A stretch of DNA of 64,000 bases from Onchocerca lupi. Lineage: Eukaryota; Nematoda; Chromadorea; Rhabditida; Onchocercidae. Under the pieces are notes generated by a model that saw only the letters and a program-made list of their open reading frames with translations, was not told the origin of the DNA and did no database searches. Of this stretch, positions 1 through 12,494 are shown in pieces. The stretch covers positions 62,001-126,000 of the forward strand of contig JAOVVO010000168.1 in assembly GCA_028564675.1 (NCBI GenBank), read 5' to 3'. The position numbers were made by a program, and so were the translations under genes. Every line of letters starts with the position of its first letter. Within the stretch, counting starts at the first letter, position 1.

Positions 1-360
1 CATGCTCAATTCTATATCGAACAAAACTACCATTTATTGTTGTTTTAAATAAGGTTATTTTTCATCATACTTACTTCTGATGGAGGTGTTGCTATCGATT
101 ATGCTGTGCTATTGAGTGGTCAATTTTTCGAGGGAATTACGATAGGCATAATTTATAGCGGCAAAAGTTGTTGAACTGCTATAAAAATGATTATAAAGTT
201 TGATTTGACTGATGCAATTTTTTTTTTTTATTTTTATTTATCCATTTTATTTTTTTGGTAAATTATTAAACAGTAGGGAAGTCAGCAGTTTCATTTTGGA
301 TTTACTGCATTCTAATCGCTGTCATAAAAGTTATTCATCGTGATATAAAACAAATTGCAG
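1..360. other. Intron of the GPN1 gene at the window edge
   Basis: AT-rich sequence with no recognisable exon. It ends in the acceptor AAATTGCAG just before the first GPN1 exon seen here. The 5' exons of that gene, including the GTP-binding P-loop and GPN loop, must lie left of the window. Confidence 0.6.
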
Positions 361-1352
361 GCAGATATAATAAAGCCAACATTTGCAACGAAATGGATGA
401 ATGATTTCGAAAGTTTTCAAGAAGCGCTGGATCAAAATTCCACTTCATATATGAATGATTTAACCAGATCTATAAGTCTTGTACTTGATCAGTTCTATCA
501 AAATCTGGCCACCGTCTCAGGTTTATTAAGATTTCTCAAATATATAACAAACTTTAAAATATTGAGTTTGGCTCATAGTTTTAGAAAAAAATGCAATATC
601 TATATTAAAAACATGGTTTATTTAGTGGGCGTCTCTCATCTCTTTTGTAAAATAATTAATGTAGCGAACATCTTGACAATTATTAGGAAAACTTAAAAAA
701 GCTTTAAATTCATTATATGGAGATTGCATCTTTCTTTTTTCAAAAGAAAAAGATTCAAAATTCTTTCAAAAAAATTTCGAAAAAAAGTTCTATATTATTT
801 CAGTTTCGTCGTTGACTGGTGAAGGAATCGATGACTTTTTGAAATTAACGCAGGATTGTGTCAAACAATATTTCGAGGTCTATCGTCCATTATATGACAA
901 ATTATTGAAAGAAAAGGTTGTATTCTGCTCTTTATTTCAATTAAAAATGCAGCTTTGATTGTTTTGTCAGGATTTTTTGTATTTTGAAAATTTAAATGTT
1001 TTGGAATTGTTTCAACTGTCGCAAATTTGTAAAAATGTTGAATATCGAGTTCTTTTTGCTTTTTACTTACTGGCTTTGTGAGATTTTCATATTTTAATCT
1101 CAATAGGAATTTTCGAAAATGCCATAATGTTTACCATTCCATATTTTCAAAATAATTTTTTGTATTTTAAATTAAATATATTTTTAGACTGATTCATTAG
1201 CGAAGGAAACAGCAGAAAGTTTGGAAAAGTTATCCATGGGAAAAGAAGTTTGCGACTTGGCACCTGTTTTAGAAACTGCTCCAAAAATTGAAAAAATACA
1301 CATAGGGGGAGTGGAACAAGAAAATTCAGAAGATGCTATGTTGCCACGATAA
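361..1352 (+). CDS. GPN1: GPN-loop GTPase 1, C-terminal part (5' truncated by the window)
   Basis: Three exons remain: 361-520, 804-916 and 1188-1352 (TAA), encoding the last 145 residues. Junction phases are 1 and 0, and all introns are GT-AG. The first exon begins inside the NKxD-type guanine-recognition motif (ADIIKPTFATKWMNDFESF), and the next reads VSSLTGEGIDDFLKLTQD, as in the C-terminal helical part of GPN1/XAB1. Established role: with GPN2 and GPN3 it supports assembly and nuclear import of RNA polymerase II. The acidic tail (55 codons in the last exon) is poorly conserved, as usual for the family. The P-loop and GPN motif are outside the window, so an intact enzyme cannot be confirmed. 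A polyadenylation hexamer lies 41 bases past the stop. Confidence 0.88.
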
Positions 1353-1392
1353 CTAGTACAGAATTCATGGAGAATCATTCAATTATTCGATG

Positions 1393-1398
1393 AATAAA
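1393..1398 (+). other. Polyadenylation signal AATAAA for GPN1
   Basis: Canonical AATAAA hexamer 41 bases after the GPN1 stop codon, on the same strand. This matches the short 3' UTRs typical of nematodes. Confidence 0.6.
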
Positions 1399-3918
1399 AG
1401 AAATACCTGAATATTTTGATGCTTCATATTTACCAGAGATTTGAAATTAAACAAAGATAAAAAAGTTGTTTCTATCAAAGTTTTTATAGATACTTTTGTT
1501 ATGTCTTTCTTAAGCAAGATTTCTTTTTTTTGATGGAGACTAAAAATATCTGCCTCTGCTCTTTAATGATCAGCAGTCGAAAAAACTTGTGCATCAAGAG
1601 TTCTGAATATCTTTTTTTTCTAAACATCAAAAAATTCTGTTTGACCTTCATTATTTCCTGATTTACTTTTGATTAACTGTTTAGTTTTTTTAACCAGCAA
1701 ATCAAGAGTTTTGTTGGCAGAAATTTTTTGCAATTAATTTCATTATATTTCTTGTTTATTTGGATATTTCTGTTTGTCTATCCACATCAATACTTTTGTT
1801 GTTTTGAATGAGATCATTTTTGTGGAAGTCCACGCTATTGAATTTTCTAAATAAATTTTATTTTATTCATTTTGTTATCTGTAAAGCGTTTAATAGTATA
1901 AAAATTCCTTGTTATGCTGACTTTTTTTGATTTCTTTTGATTATGGGATACTTGTCCAAGTGTTATTGGAAGTGTCTCTTTTACCAATGGAAGAAATTGA
2001 ATTTCAAAAACAATTTGTCGATTGGAAAGCCATACTTAGGGATTTCGAAGTACTGTAGCATGGATAGTACTTTGTATTATGGATATGAATTAGATTTGTA
2101 TTATGTTGTAATATGGACAGAATTGTAACAATTTTTAATTTTGTAGTTAAGGCAAGAATTTTATGTGTTTGATATTTTAATGTTATTCTAAATTTAATTA
2201 AGAGGTACCTCCTATAATATCTTCTCAAAACATGAGAGATCTTAAAGGAAAAAATAAGAGAGATTAAGTGATTTTCCCTATCATTATAAACTTTTCCTTT
2301 TGATTTTAAAAAGCTCATTTATTTGGAAAGATAAATGGGAGGGTTTAATCATTAATTAGTAAACTTCTGTCAAGAAACCTTACTGTCTTATTTATCTTCC
2401 TATCCTGCCCTATAAAAAGGAGTTTATATAGCTGGAGATCAGAAGATATAAATACATAGGTTTAAAAGATTGAAGGTTTCTTGCCATTATGATCAAGTTA
2501 TGGATCATGGAGCGAACTTTTTAGCATAAGCTTAATGTTTAATAAGGAATAAAAATGGTTGCTTTTAGGTGAATCATTGGAAGGTTTTTTAGAAGGTTCA
2601 AACAAAAGAAGATGTATGCTTTCCTACTTTTCTACTCTTTCATTTTACTTTTTTCTTTTCAAGAAATATTCGAATATTTTCCCATATTTTTTATAATTTT
2701 CTGGTTCAGAAAGCTTTCTAGAATTTCTCATATAATTTGGAAATTTTACAGCAACAATTAGTGCAATATAATGTAAACGGTGAGAGTAATAATAGTTGAA
2801 ATATCGTTAATATTGGTAATTGATTACTGGAATTATTCATTAACACGTTAAATAAAAAAATAAATAGAAAAATTCAGTTTATTCAGTTTATAGCATGAGA
2901 AATGAATGTGGTTCTGAATGGGAAACTTATCCATTAGTTGTTTATGAAGGTGTTTATGAAATGCTCGAACATAGTAGTCTAGACTGTCCATCAAATGATA
3001 AGTTTAGCTAAGGACTTTTTTGTCCACTGCGGAACTAAAATTTTAGTTAGATAATTGGTAAGATATATTGTTGTGACTACTAGATTATCTTATGATTTTC
3101 TGCAATTATATCCCATAAATGTTATCTTTGGTCATGATAATATTACTGAATCATTTCGTCCGACTAGTTTGCATGTTGAAGTTGTTTTTTGGACTTATGA
3201 AGCAAGATTTTTCCCTAATTCTAAGATAGTTTAATGTACTCTTCCAGTATTTCAAGAATTTCTTAGAAATTTAATTACTCATTAGAGCCATCATTTGCTG
3301 TTACAATCAAATCAAAGCTGACATACATTGTTAAGGAAACGGATATGAATGAAAAGTATTTTGCATGAGATTTTTTTCGTCGGAATAAAGCTTTTGCAGA
3401 AATTATTCTGTTCTGAAGGCATATACCATACTTTTTTATAGGTTCAAATCTTTATTTATTAAATATATTGGCAATATTCTCCTTTGTTTATCAAAGACGA
3501 ACATTAATAATCTTTTTTTTGCAAATTCGTTTTAGTTATATGCAATTTTTCAGCATATATTTAGAAAACGCCAGAATTGTGAGATTTCTTGGTTCGTTAT
3601 AATTTGGATAGTTAAAAAGAAGTTTGAGCTTGATTTGTTTTAGCACTAATACATTTACATCATCCCTAGTTTTTTCTAAATCGAAAACGTCTAAAATGAA
3701 AACTTCGCAGGGTCGACTTGGTGATTTACAAAATTCTCTTAACCTTTTTCCTATTAAAATCAATATAGCGAATTTGAATTTTTCTTGAGGAGATTTTTTT
3801 TCTATGTCGTTTGATTATTTTCAGATATTTCATATCTTTATTTGGAGCTGTAAAAATTCATTCTTCTTTTTGCTATTTTCTGAATGTTTCTTTAAAAAAA
3901 AAAAGTTTAAAAAAAAAT

Positions 3919-4016
3919 TCATCATCATCAGCTAAAAAGATGCTTCTGCATGGCAGATATACTAAACCATACTATTTAGTATATGTGCCATGCAGAAGCA
4001 TCTTAGATGATGATGA
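3919..4016. repeat. Near-perfect long hairpin (pre-miRNA-like or fold-back element)
   Basis: Arms 3937-3966 and 3975-4004 pair at 29 of 30 positions (one mismatch) around an 8-base loop. Outside them a TCATCATCAT block (3919-3928) pairs with ATGATGATGA (4007-4016) after an asymmetric bulge. The total stem is about 40 bp. The inner 30 bp is more perfect than most animal pre-miRNAs, so an endogenous siRNA-type fold-back or a relic of a small inverted-repeat element is equally possible. It lies in an intergenic region and could be transcribed from either strand. Confidence 0.75.
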
Positions 4017-4552
4017 TAAATTTCTCATTTCTCATTATCTTCTTTCATTTCAGTTTTGGATTTTTTTGATTAAATATAAAAGTATGTAGCATATAATTGA
4101 GGTGTAAGGAAAATAAATGAACTGCTTGAATATGGCAGAAGTATGTTGATACGATAATGATATTGGTTAAATTGTAGTACTGAAATTAAAAAATGTTTTT
4201 ATGATAGAAATTCATCTTTTAGAGGGCTGAAAATGTGAGAATTTTTCTTCTTCTTTTTTTTTTTTTTTTTTTTTTACAAATTTGAATCATAGCAATATAA
4301 TTTCTCTGTATATTATGGAAAAAAATCAGTATTAAATTTAATCACTTTTGCAGATCAAATTTTCGACTTGCTGAGAACAACATAGAAAATGGACCCACAT
4401 ATATTTCATCAGTCTGTACCTATCAAAAAATTTAAAAATTCAACACAGGAAGCAATATCAAAGAATACTTCATATTTCACGTTAGCTCATTTTTTGTTAA
4501 TATGCCGTAGTGAGTTTTGGTGCAAATAATAATATCAAGTACGATTTCAAGA

Positions 4553-4659
4553 ACTATATAATGTGAGTTGCTTAACTTCTTTCATAATTTCAGTACGCCC
4601 TGCTCATCTCTCAGCGTATTGAAATATTGAAAATGATTAAGCAACTCACAGTATATAAT
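4553..4659. ncRNA. Candidate microRNA precursor hairpin
   Basis: Arms 4562-4598 and 4614-4650 pair over 37 bases with mismatches grouped in two internal loops. A 15-base terminal loop and a weaker TATATA lower stem extend it to about 45 bp. This geometry (a lower stem, a duplex of roughly 22 bp with internal loops, and an apical loop of 10 to 20 bases) is what Drosha and Dicer substrates show. I do not recognise the seed of either arm. Strand and expression are unknown. It could also be a simple inverted duplication. Confidence 0.45.
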
Positions 4660-5316
4660 CCTTCAGATAGTTATTCAAGGGATATGTTGTAGTATAAGTT
4701 CAACTGGAGAAGTAAAACATATAAAAAAGTTGTTTCAGTGATAAAATTACATAAGAATAATAACGAAATTAAATGGAATAAATCAGACTTTATTCGAAAT
4801 TAACTTAAAACCTTACTTTTTTTCTAGCTTCAGTATTCATTTAAAAAGAAAAAGCGAGTAAAGAAAGAAAAAACATCGGTAGTAGAAAAATAGTACAAGT
4901 TAGTCGCAGTACAGTTATATGTGTAAAAGAAAATATCTTTTCTTTTCTCCTTCCTCCCTATAGACTATTTAAATACGAACGATATGAAGTCTCCCGTAGC
5001 AACATATTATTATACTCATATTCTCAAAATTCACTTCTAACATAGACGGCATGTTTTTATTAATCGCAAATTACTTCAATTAGCACTTACCGCTGTGTAT
5101 TCCCTCTTTATCACATTAATCAAATCTATTTAGTTATCACTTCTGAATGTACCTTTGTATTGGTACTATTTATGTTATGAAATTTTTCCATCCCTTTAAT
5201 TAATTTTAACATTTTTTTTTTATCTGTTTATCAGATTATCCGAATTTCTATAGTTTTTTACATAAAGAATCTTAAGTAATTTTTTTCTTCATTATTATTC
5301 AACTATATGTTAAGAA

Positions 5317-5373
5317 GCATAATTTGAAGTTTGAAATACTAAATACTAGCATAATTTGAAGTTTGAAATACTA
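5317..5373. repeat. Two-copy tandem duplication, 25-base unit
   Basis: The unit beginning GCATAATTTGAAGTTTGAAA occurs at 5317-5341 and again at 5349-5373 (period 32). Both copies are identical. Confidence 0.85.
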
Positions 5374-6390
5374 GATGTCACTTCATCTTTCTCTAAGTTT
5401 TATTATATTCTCTGAAGCGATGCAAGAATTTTTTTTACTTTTGCTAACTGGAAAGTTATTTAGAAATACAACAGTAAACCTTTAAAAGTTTGAATTCGTA
5501 TACGTACGTACGAAATATGTAAATATAAGTTAAAATTTAAAATGGATTTTTTCTTGGTCTCAAAAAAAAAGTCATGCTAGCATGTTCACTTTTTAGTGAC
5601 TTCAGATCAGTGATTTATGTTTTTCAATTTCTCAACATTATAATTGGTAGCGATGAAAAAATTCATAGTCGCTTGCCTCATTTCAGCAATCATCACTGAT
5701 GGAAATCAGGAAAGTGATATTTATTTCGAGTGAAGATAGTCATAACTCTTGAAATAAGATTTTCATGCAATATAAGAATTGCCTCTAAATGTCAGTCTAA
5801 TGAGTTTTAGAATATGATGGCATCTGACCCGTCATACTTCTAATAACGAGCTAAAATTTCAACAGACTCGCCAATATCAATTTGCTTAAATATTCCGTTC
5901 AAAAACTGGATAGTGTAAGCTCATCGTAAAGTTCGAAAAAATGTTAAACGTTATGAAATAATCCGTTTATCAAAAACTCTTGTTTTGCATCTTTCTCCAA
6001 TAAATTTGAAATTGTTGAAAACAGTGCGTTCAGACTTTTTCCATCCTTTATTGGAATATTTTCTGTTTTCATATGTATAGTCGAATTTCATTTTTCATTT
6101 GTCTTTTATAGCGGAACTTTTTGTTTTTGTTATTCAATTAAATTTTGCATTTACATAAATAATATTTATCTCTCGAGTTTTGTAGGCTCTTTCAGACACT
6201 AAGTTTAAGTATCTGAAGGGCAAAACTGATTTTTATTATTGCTTATTTTCTGACAATGCGTGACGTGAAGAATATGTGCTTATTTCTCAGTTCCAGGTCA
6301 TTCTCCTTAAAAGCATAATGTCCTGGCTATGAAGTTGCATTTTTGTCAAACATAACTATTTCAGGAGATATTCATAAGAGAAAGGGAATG

Positions 6391-6400
6391 GTATTTCAGG
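6391..6400 (+). promoter_or_regulatory. Probable spliced-leader trans-splice acceptor of the NIPA gene
   Basis: GGTATTTCAG is followed by a single G and then the ATG at 6401. A strong acceptor directly before the start codon with no upstream coding exon is the usual sign of trans-splicing in nematodes. Inference from sequence only. Confidence 0.5.
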
Positions 6401-9400
6401 ATGAAAATTGATGATAACGCGACTGCCAGTGCAGATGATCCTTATTCATTAATATTCAGTTATTCGTTGCTCGATTTTTATATTGGTCTTGGTTTAGCCA
6501 TTTCATCATCTTTATTTATTGGTAGTTCATTTATCATTAAGAAAAAAGCACTTATCAAGCTTGCGCAAGTTGATTGTACCCAGCGTGCCTCCGAAGGTGG
6601 TTTCAGTTATTTACGTGAATGGTTGTGGTGGTTCGGCGTATTGACCAGTAAGATTTTTTCATTGAAACGAAAACAGTTAAGACAATATGGTTATATAGCG
6701 CTTGATACTAGTCTTACAAATAAAATGATAATATGAAATGTTAAGTATTTGAAGAGCTTTGTTTGCTATTCTTAGTGAAAGGTTTTTTTGTGTATCTTTT
6801 TCATTTGTGGGAGATCTCATCAAACTAGCTAGCCGCTGATCGGTGATATTTCAATATATATAAAGTTTTAATATTTGCGAACGCAACTCATTTATATTAT
6901 TTATTTAAAAACTTCTTTGCAGTGGGGACTGGTGAAGCGTGTAATTTTGCAGCATATACTTTTGCACCAGCAAGTCTAGTAACACCGCTTGGTGTGCTGA
7001 GTGTCATTGTGACGTAAGTTTGCATTCAATTTCCAAAATAATTTTATATTTTGTTTTTGAATGAATACCAAAATATCAAAACTGCGTGGTCTTATAATGT
7101 TTACTTTCTTTTAATGAAACAGTTGCACATGAACTCAACGAAACATCAGTTTATGGAGCAAAACAGTCTGGTAATACCAAATTTTTAATTACTTATTTTA
7201 AACTATCATTAATCAAGTTAGTCAGTAGGATTGTCGCTAATATGCTTCTTTAGCTTATACTACAAAATTACATACAGGAATGGAAAGGGTAAAATATAAT
7301 TAAACATAGCGAGATATGTAATTTTGAAAATTTCAAATTGAAAGTACATTATCAAATGATAGTTGGATTGAGTTTATTCGATCGAATTACTGTGAACGAG
7401 ATGAACGGAATCCGTTGAAAGTTGAGTTTCAGCGACTTTTAGAACTTATGTGTTACGGTCGTGTCCAGTTCGAATTTCGTCACTACCGTTAGAGATGCTG
7501 CTTGAATATCCGAATACTTAAAAATAAATTTTTGCCGCAAAAAAATTAAAATTGTGGCGAGACACATAAGTCTCATAAATCTCATATAAATCTCATATAA
7601 ATAGGAAAAGCAGACTTCAAATAATTTTGATATAATTTGGAGAATGACATCCATTATTTAGCTGATAATTAAACTTATTTTAATAAAATATAATTGTTTC
7701 AGAGCAATATTGTCATCGAAATTGCTTAAAGAACGTTTAAATTTACTGGGTAAAATCGGTTGTGCTGTTTGTCTTCTCGGTTCAACAGTAATCGTTTTAC
7801 ATTCACCAAAGGAAGAAGAAGTTTCTAATATGGCTGATTTGGCTCTTAAGATGAGAGATACAGGTTTTTTTCTTTTTAATTTATGGGTTTTTTATTGATA
7901 TTTTAAGAAATGAATATTGAAAAATTTGCTCATCTTGGAATGAATTTTCTAGGAAATGTGAACTACTTTTATTAAAAACTATTCTGCAAGAACAACAGAT
8001 GATATATTTTGACACACATGTATCATTTTTTAGTTCTAACGTCAATACTATTTTCCCATCTTTTTTTTAATACGAAAGACGAGATTTTTCAAGTACTTTG
8101 GAACGTAAGCTATAGCATATTAAAATGTGAATTGAGGTTTAGTACATCGAACTAAACCTTTTTTCATTAAATGCAAGTCAATGTTAATGTTGATACCATT
8201 TGCTGAATTTGTTTAGAAAACTATTACGTTAAAATACTAATTCAAACTACGTCGGAATATCTAAAAGGGGATTTTTTTTTTTTTTTTTTTGGCAATATGA
8301 GCTGTCAGGAAATAAGGTGGTTTTCAGTTTTATTCTACTTCTTTTTTTTTTTTTTTCGCATCTTTTTTATTACATTCATCAGTCAGAATTGATTTTTGTA
8401 ATTTTTTATGTTCAGTTTCTGAATATTCTTGATTAGTTAATGAAATTCCATGAAGTGTTGCTTAGGAATAAGGAATTTCGGTATCGAGTGGATCTTTTAA
8501 AATACATTTTCAGGTTTCATTTTTTATGTCGTAGCAGTGATTTTTGCATCACTTGTAATGATTATCTATGTGGCACCACGTTTTGGTCATTCTAATATTT
8601 TGGTATATATATTTATTTGTTCTATTATTGGTTCACTCTCTGTGTTATCTGTTAAAGGACTTGGTTTAGCCATTAAAGAAACAATTGGTGGAAAACAACA
8701 GTTCACGAATTTTCTTACATGGTTTTGGCTTATTGCTGTAATCCTTTGCATTTCCATACAACTGGTTAGTTTTTCTTATTTTTATAAATTAATAGAATGA
8801 ATATGTGGAATGATCGATGAGACTTCGATCAAAAAGATATAAAAATAGATTCACCTGCATAGAAATATCCTAATTTGGTATTCTATTTGCCCTTTCAAAA
8901 TTTCAGAAAAACTTGATAAAGTTCAATTTTTGAAAATGTTTTCATGAGGGTTTATAATCACATTGTAATGAAGATTCAAGGAAATTTATACCCAAGATCC
9001 CATGAAAAATATTTAGTTCGGTGATCGATAATTTCGTCATCAAGATGCATAAATAATTGCTAAAATAGTCAGGCAAAATTATGATGCTGATCTTTTAAAT
9101 TAATTATTTTTTTGAACGTAATTAGAAGGATCAATAGAAAAACCACTTTAAAGAAAAATATCTTGGAGCTGAATGCTTCAAGATTTAGATTCAGGAGACA
9201 GTTATGCTATGACTAGAAATGAAAAAGTAAAAGGGAATTTAATTAGAGTTATCATTTTTTTGACTTTTTTTGAGATATATTTGAATAAATCTTTGGATAT
9301 GTACAACACATCGATGGTAACGCCTATATATTATGTGTTCTTCACAACATTTGTAATATTGGCCTCATCGATTTTATACAAAGAATGGTCTCGCTTAGGT

Positions 9401-9768
9401 GCAAGCGATGTTTTAGGCAATATTGTCGGTTTCCTAGTTACAACCATCGGCATTTTCCAGGTGAAAGTTGCAAAGACGGTGACTTTTCTTCCTAATTTCG
9501 ACTTAGATTTTAATTGTCGCCAAGAAATGTTTATACATGATAGATTAATCTAGAACGAGAACTAAATGAAAAAAAATTTTTTTTTAATGAAAAACATTGT
9601 TTGCAGATGCAGTTATTCCGTGACGTGAATATAACGCTACGACATTTGCGGATGCTTATCCATAAGTCTTCGACAAATATAGATTCATTTGAAACAATGA
9701 GTAGTACCTCATCGCTGGTCAATGACTTGCCTAGCAGTATTGCAAATTCTCAACAAATTTACACTTAA
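6401..9768 (+). CDS. NIPA: NIPA-family magnesium transporter
   Basis: Six exons: 6401-6647, 6923-7013, 7703-7863, 8514-8764, 9275-9460 and 9607-9768 (TAA). All joins stay in frame and give 365 residues, close to human NIPA2 (360). Family landmarks run in order: DFYIGLGLAISSSLFIGSSF, GFSYLREWLWW, NFAAYTFAPASLVTPLG, GKIGCAVCLLGSTVIVLHS, NILVYIFICSIIG, then NTSMVTPIYYVFFTTFVILA. About nine hydrophobic segments are present, as expected for this EamA/DMT-type membrane protein. The family carries Mg2+ at the plasma membrane and in endosomes. The tail is hydrophilic and rich in serine. The intron before exon 5 ends in the less usual acceptor TTTTGAG, chosen because it alone restores the SxQxxYLN alignment. 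The start follows a trans-splice-like acceptor. Confidence 0.93.
8135..8159. repeat. Small perfect inverted repeat in a NIPA intron
   Basis: AGGTTTAGT (8135-8143) and its complement ACTAAACCT (8151-8159) flank a 7-base loop inside the third intron. Probably incidental. Confidence 0.6.
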
Positions 9769-12478
9769 GACTGCGCAAAACTTTTTCTCTATAGTATAGT
9801 TTTTTTTTTTTTTTTCTTTTTTTTTTTTTGTGTAGCACTAAATAAGAAAAGTGTTCTTGTGATGAGATATGATTACAGGTTTCTAAATAGGTGCTTCTCA
9901 TTGCTATGCTTGTCGTGAAGTTACAAAGTATTTTGGACAATTTTTTCGCTTATTCTTCAGTGATTATTATTTAGTGTAAAAACAGTACAAGATTTTCTTG
10001 GCGTTCTTGGTCTTGTTTATCAAAATTACTAAAAAAATCAGAGAAGATGTATTGTAGACTATAACTTTTTTTACCACTAAATATTTAAAATTACATGTAT
10101 TGCCAAATCCGTCGTTATCATTCTTGTAATTAAAAACAGTGGTGATATTAAAATTTTTTATATTTTAGAAAATTTGAATTTTGTATACGTTAGCCTACGT
10201 TGCGAAGATTTTCTTTTTTTTGGATGAAGAATATGATTAGAAAGGCTAGTTAATTGTTTAATGTTGAGAAGAGAGATTTACCAAAGAAGTTAAAAATATA
10301 GGGGCGGAAATGATCCAGTTTTTCACGGTGATCAGTAAAAATGATGCTATTCAAGAAAGAATGAAGACTGTAGAAATTTTGTATTGCTTAAAATTGAACA
10401 GCGCATTCCATCAAGGTACGAGAGTCTTATATTAATCCTGTTCTATCCCAGATTGTTTGCATCGTACAGTATGACTGTTCGGTTCTAATTTTACAATATA
10501 GTCTTTTTTTGTACATTATCTGCAATACTGTAATCCTTTTGCTGATTTGTTTTGTCAAAATATATTTCATTGACTCTGTTCAACTGTTTGACTTCTGAGT
10601 GTTTCTCCCGAAATTGGTCATTTTTTTAATTTGTTGGAATTCAGTGTTTCTTATGTATAATTTTTTATGGAAGAAATCATCAAAAGTAAGGAAAGGATTT
10701 TTTTTTAATAATTTATGAATGCAAGATTTTAGAACTTTATTTTTTAATTAAGTGCCACAAAATTAATGAAGTTGATGTCTTTGCAACAAATGATAATTCC
10801 TTAAAGTATTGTTGTAAAGAAACAAATATGCATCCTGGAATTCGCGGCCTTGATCATTTATTCATCCTCTCTTCAAACACTTATACAATATCAACTTATT
10901 TAAGAAATAGATTGAGTAATGCAAATATTGCGTTTTGATTAATTATTAAACTTTAATTTAATAATGTAGAACTTATGTTTTGGATTTTTGACTTCCAAAG
11001 TCATTTTATATTTTATGATGAAAATTGGAAGTTCATTATTGAAAGTTTTCATCGCAGGGTCAGTTTGGTGATTCACGAAATTCTTCTTTCTTCTACTAAA
11101 CTTTGCGAGGTTTTTATCTGCACTGAATTCTCCATTTAAAATACAGAATGTATTGAAAATGAAAATGTTGCGAAATTTTTTAGAAAAAATGCAGTTATGA
11201 CAAAAATATTCCGTTGAACTTATAAATACTTTTCTTTCCGAAAATTGATTAGTTTGTTTCTGATTTTGTAATCGCACTTAATTGTTTATTTATATGAGAT
11301 GGTGGGTATGAGAGAAACCGTTTGGGACTGTATTTTAAATCGAAAGACACTAAACTCATTTTGTATAGTGCTATGATTCATATAGTGAAACAATATCTAG
11401 GAATATTGATATGTTCATATTGTAATTATTAATAAAATGTTTATACAGAAAATTAATGAATTTCATCTGCATGGCATAATATCACGCATTCTGGTTCATC
11501 TTCTGATTTTTTCCCCTAATTTCATATCTGAAGTATAGCATAACGACTAAGAGTCTGTTTTTTGTTCTAGAATACGTTTTTCTTTTCTCATTGCTCATCA
11601 TTATTCCTGAATCAGACTGAATTGATTTTTTTTCCTTTACAAAGCTGCAAAAGAGAGCTGTAACAATACAAGTTCTATGAATGATGATTGAAATTAGCTA
11701 GACATTGGTAAATTTCTCATTCATGCTAAGATGAGATGGATTATGGATGGCAATTTTAGTTTCGTTCTGAAGAACTTAGTTATAGCTGAATATTCGGAAC
11801 GATGCATCTTTTGCACTGTATTTTGCTGCATCTGCATGCTGAGTATAGCGAAACTTTTAATTTACCCGATTATCAATCGAACTCAAATTAGTGATAGCAA
11901 AGCAAAATTTGCTTTTGAATATGTTCAAAATTTTTTGAAAACAAAATAGTGTAAAGAAGTGCATGTTTTGGCTGTTTCAGAAGAATGTCAGAGATATGGA
12001 TGATCATGGGATGATAAGCAACGGATATAGTCGTCTTGTCTTTTGATCGAGACATTCTTTTTCCAACATATTTCTCGTTTAGAATTGAAATTCGTTTTAT
12101 AGTTTATAGAAGATGAAAGAATTGACAGAATGATATACGTTGCAAGCAATCAGAATATAATGCAATTTTGTAGTAATAAAATTTCATTTTCCAACCTATC
12201 TTTGCAAAATAAGTTTGAAATAAAAATCGTATCGATATAGAGCAATCTGCTTATTAATTATTATTAAATTATTAGAGAGCACATCTTTCGGAAGGAATCA
12301 TGAAATAATAGAGAACTTAAAGAAAATGAAAAGAAATCTGTGATAAACGGAAATCTTCCTTGTTTTTTTCAGGATTATCAAGACTTTTCGTGCAGGAGTT
12401 AAACATGGTGCGTGAAACGTGAAAAAATACGTTTACTCACTAATTCTTATATCTTTTCGTTTACCTCACTATACCTTT

Positions 12479-12494
12479 GATAGTTTAAACTATC
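12479..12494. repeat. Perfect 16-base palindrome
   Basis: GATAGTTTAAACTATC reads the same on both strands with no spacer. It contains two GATA cores in opposite orientation, so a dimeric DNA-binding site is conceivable, but in sequence this AT-rich chance cannot be excluded. Confidence 0.7.

Larger units (their letters stand above)
1399..6390. other. Non-coding interval between GPN1 and the NIPA gene
   Basis: About 5 kb of AT-rich sequence. Open frames here are short, rich in F, K, I and L, and show no family motif. It contains two long inverted repeats (3919-4016 and 4553-4659) and a two-copy 25-base tandem repeat (5317-5373), listed separately. No tRNA or other RNA gene was recognised. Confidence 0.6.

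Noticed and set aside
11731..11949. 72-codon plus-strand frame with hydrophobic segments
   Set aside because: No family motif, no exon-like neighbours, no convincing acceptor; typical AT-rich chance frame.
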